Assembly: GCF_900747795.2 (NCBI RefSeq)
Contig: NC_041401.2
Location: 159,786,733-159,850,732, forward strand
DNA length: 64,000 nucleotides
Direction of reading: 5' to 3'
DNA from: Erpetoichthys calabaricus
Taxonomy: Eukaryota; Chordata; Cladistia; Polypteriformes; Polypteridae
A program made the position numbers and the translations under genes. The notes under the pieces were generated by a model. The model saw only the letters and a program-made list of their open reading frames with translations, was not told the origin of the DNA and did not search any database. Below, in pieces: positions 62,315 through 64,000 of the stretch. Position 1 is the first letter of the stretch. The number at the start of each line of letters is the position of its first letter.

Positions 62315-63225
62315 CAGTAATCCCTCGCTACTTCACGGTTCACTTTTCGCGGATTCACGACTTTGCGGGTTTTTAAATACAAGTGATTGCCCGCCTATCG
62401 CGGAAGTTATGTTCCAGACCCATCAGCAACAGGAGAAAATCCGCAATATAGAAAGACCATATAAATAAACATTTTTATAGTTTAAGCCTTAAAATACCCA
62501 TCCCACATGCTTTAAACACATGTAAACTTATAAAACACACTTTGTTAACACATATGACATGTGGATGTCGGGCTAAGGATATGAGTAACATCTCACTATT
62601 ATAAAACATTTTAACTTCATGCAAGACAAGACAGTGAGACAGGAAAATAGGTGCTGTACAGGTTTTTAAATTATTGACAAGCAGAGCGACAAGCAGCACA
62701 AAGCCAGCACAAAGTCCACTTCTCCTTAGCGTTCATTCAGCTCCCCACCCCCTTGACAATGCGAAGTGGCAGGAGCATACTGCGCCTCCGGGGAGGAGGG
62801 TTTGAGCGAACGTGCATTCAGCCCTCACACACCCCCCACTCCTCCTCCTTCCAAACGCGCAGAGCGACAAGAAGGCATTTTGGCAGAAGCAGCACAAAGT
62901 CCACTTCTGCTCAGCGTGAGTTCAGCTGCCCCCCTTCACAAAGCGAGTGCAGACGCATCGACGTCTGATCGCTGCATGCAGTGTGCAGTGTTGATCTGCG
63001 GTGTTTAAGAATGTAGAAAGTGTTTAAGAGCATAGGAAGTGTTTATAAGAGTGTGGGAAAGGTTAACAAGAGAGTGAGAAAGGTTTATAAGAGTGTGGGA
63101 AAGGTTTATAAAGCCTTAAAATATGTATAAATAATAAAATAAATATAGGTCGCTACTTCGCGGATTTTTCACCTATCGCGGGGGGGCTCTGGAACGTAAC
63201 CCCCGCGATAGGTGAGGGATGACTG
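62315..63225. mobile_element. pogo/Tigger-like non-autonomous transposon, 911 bp
   Basis: The termini cagtaatccctcgctacttc and, inverted, cagtcatccctcacctatcg are flanked by TA (62313-62314 and 63226-63227). The inner repeat of ccgc/gcgg motifs matches the element at 31671. A short tandem array sits near its right end. No transposase. Confidence 0.72.
63001..63112. repeat. Short minisatellite inside the pogo-like element
   Basis: About five to six units of roughly 20 bp on the theme (g)gtttataagagtgtggga, with variation between units. Confidence 0.7.
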
Positions 63226-63375
63226 TATTGATGGGTGAACACTTCCTGAAAGACACAGTTGTCCAAATGGGGTGGGTTTGAGGATACGACTGTAGGTGAA
63301 TGAAAAGATGGAGAGGGCAACATACAATTGTCCATGACTGACAATTGGAGGACAGCCGTCGCACGCTCATTCAGC

Positions 63376-63790
63376 GATTCACATCCACGACAAACAAACT
63401 GTTTTACACGCTGCATACAGCGATTCACATCCGCGACAAACATGATTCTTCTTAGATGGTCCTGTCGCGTCCACCCTCGCACTCGAAGCATACACACTGC
63501 CTGGTCATGTGCCTGGTCGCAAGAGCAACTCACGGAGACCCGCCCACCAACTCTAAGACCATGGGATATCTCTCGCAAACTGTTTTACACGCTGCATACA
63601 GCGATTCACATCTGCGACAAACAAACTGTTTTACACGCTGCATACAGCGATTCACATCCGTGACAAACATGCTTCTTCTTAGATGGTCCTGCCGCGTCCA
63701 CCCTTGTTCTCGAAGCATACACACCGCCTGGTCATGTGCCCGCTCGCAAGAGCAACTCACGGAGACCCGCCCACCAACTCTAAGACCATG
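63376..63790. repeat. Tandem duplication inside the Helitron (226-bp and 45-bp periods)
   Basis: ctgttttacacgctgcatac begins at 63399 and again at 63625, and the next 165 bp are nearly the same (cttcttagatggtcctg, gaagcatacacac, ggagacccgcccaccaactc). Between them the opening 45 bp occurs an extra time from 63580. The pattern suggests unequal exchange or replication slippage. Confidence 0.8.
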
Positions 63791-64000
63791 GTGTGTAAAA
63801 CGGTTTGCGATGGTGGACGCAGTCATGCGTCGTAACCGAAAAGAATAATGAAAAGTCAACGTGGCTCAGAGGTGCATGTGGAGTGTAGCAGAGATGAACG
63901 TGAATGATGCCCTGTTTTGTGAGTTGCTGTGTCCGAGTTGGTGGGCGTGGCTCTGCGAGTTGTCGTTGTATCCAATGACGCCGTGTTTTGTGAGTTGATG

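Larger units (their letters stand above)
56962..64000 (-). other. Upstream intron of srm (incomplete)
   Basis: No exon encoding the expected preceding peptide (the [20 protein letters not shown] region of the human protein) is visible, so the intron is at least 7 kb. It holds a hAT remnant, an RTE tail and a Helitron, listed separately. The stretches 57000-59400 and 60310-62270 contain nothing I can assign. Confidence 0.55.
62274..64000 (-). mobile_element. Helitron, 3' end and interior, split by a pogo-like element; runs off the window
   Basis: The minus-strand 3' end is a short hairpin (GCCAcgggtTGGC) closing with CTAG at 62274-62277 before a T. On the far side of the nested element, tattgatgggtgaacacttc resumes the Helitron sequence. 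The interior contains a duplicated block at 63376-63790. The 5' end lies beyond the window, and no Rep or helicase motif is visible in the part seen. It is a different family from the Helitrons at 22372 and 31497. Confidence 0.65.

Overview
This is a repeat-rich vertebrate nuclear segment. It most likely comes from a ray-finned fish, and a non-teleost such as a bichir or reedfish would fit, although the species call is inference. The pointers are a [Pro2]-somatostatin gene, V-SINE/DANA-like SINEs, L2- and RTE-type LINEs, Tc1, hAT, pogo-like and Helitron elements, and (ATCT)n tails on retroposons. There is no operon structure, tRNA or rRNA gene, or CRISPR array.

Only two host genes are supported, both on the minus strand. 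The first is a complete two-exon cortistatin/somatostatin-2 gene (cort/sst2). Exon 1 is at 15415-15519, an intron of about 10.8 kb follows, and exon 2 is at 4432-4659. A TATA box lies upstream and an AATAAA signal downstream. Its precursor is 110 aa and ends in APCKNFFWKTFTSC. The second is the 3' end of spermidine synthase (srm): the last two coding exons at 56839-56961 and 55782-55799, with the rest of the gene beyond the right edge. Human CORT and SRM both lie on 1p36, so the pairing fits conserved regional synteny.

The roughly 40 kb between them, and the introns, are built from mobile elements. The region 16-31 kb holds short MITEs, L2 tails, two decayed Tc1 elements, a 616-bp Helitron and a LINE fragment. 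The region 31.1-34.6 kb is a four-level nest: a foldback MITE contains a Helitron, which contains a hAT element with an 8-bp target duplication, which contains a pogo-like element flanked by TA. The region 35-50 kb holds a minisatellite-bearing repeat, nested hAT elements inside a MITE, SINEs with clean target duplications, a degenerate RTE LINE and an L2-like LINE. The region 50.9-54.2 kb has a Tc1 element with an internal deletion, followed by a longer copy of the LINE seen at 29 kb. The visible upstream intron of srm carries a hAT transposase remnant, an RTE tail, and a Helitron split by a second pogo-like element that runs off the window.

No new multi-gene system was found. The points of most interest are the cort gene with its very long intron, the cort-srm neighbourhood, and the insertion history recorded in the nested elements.
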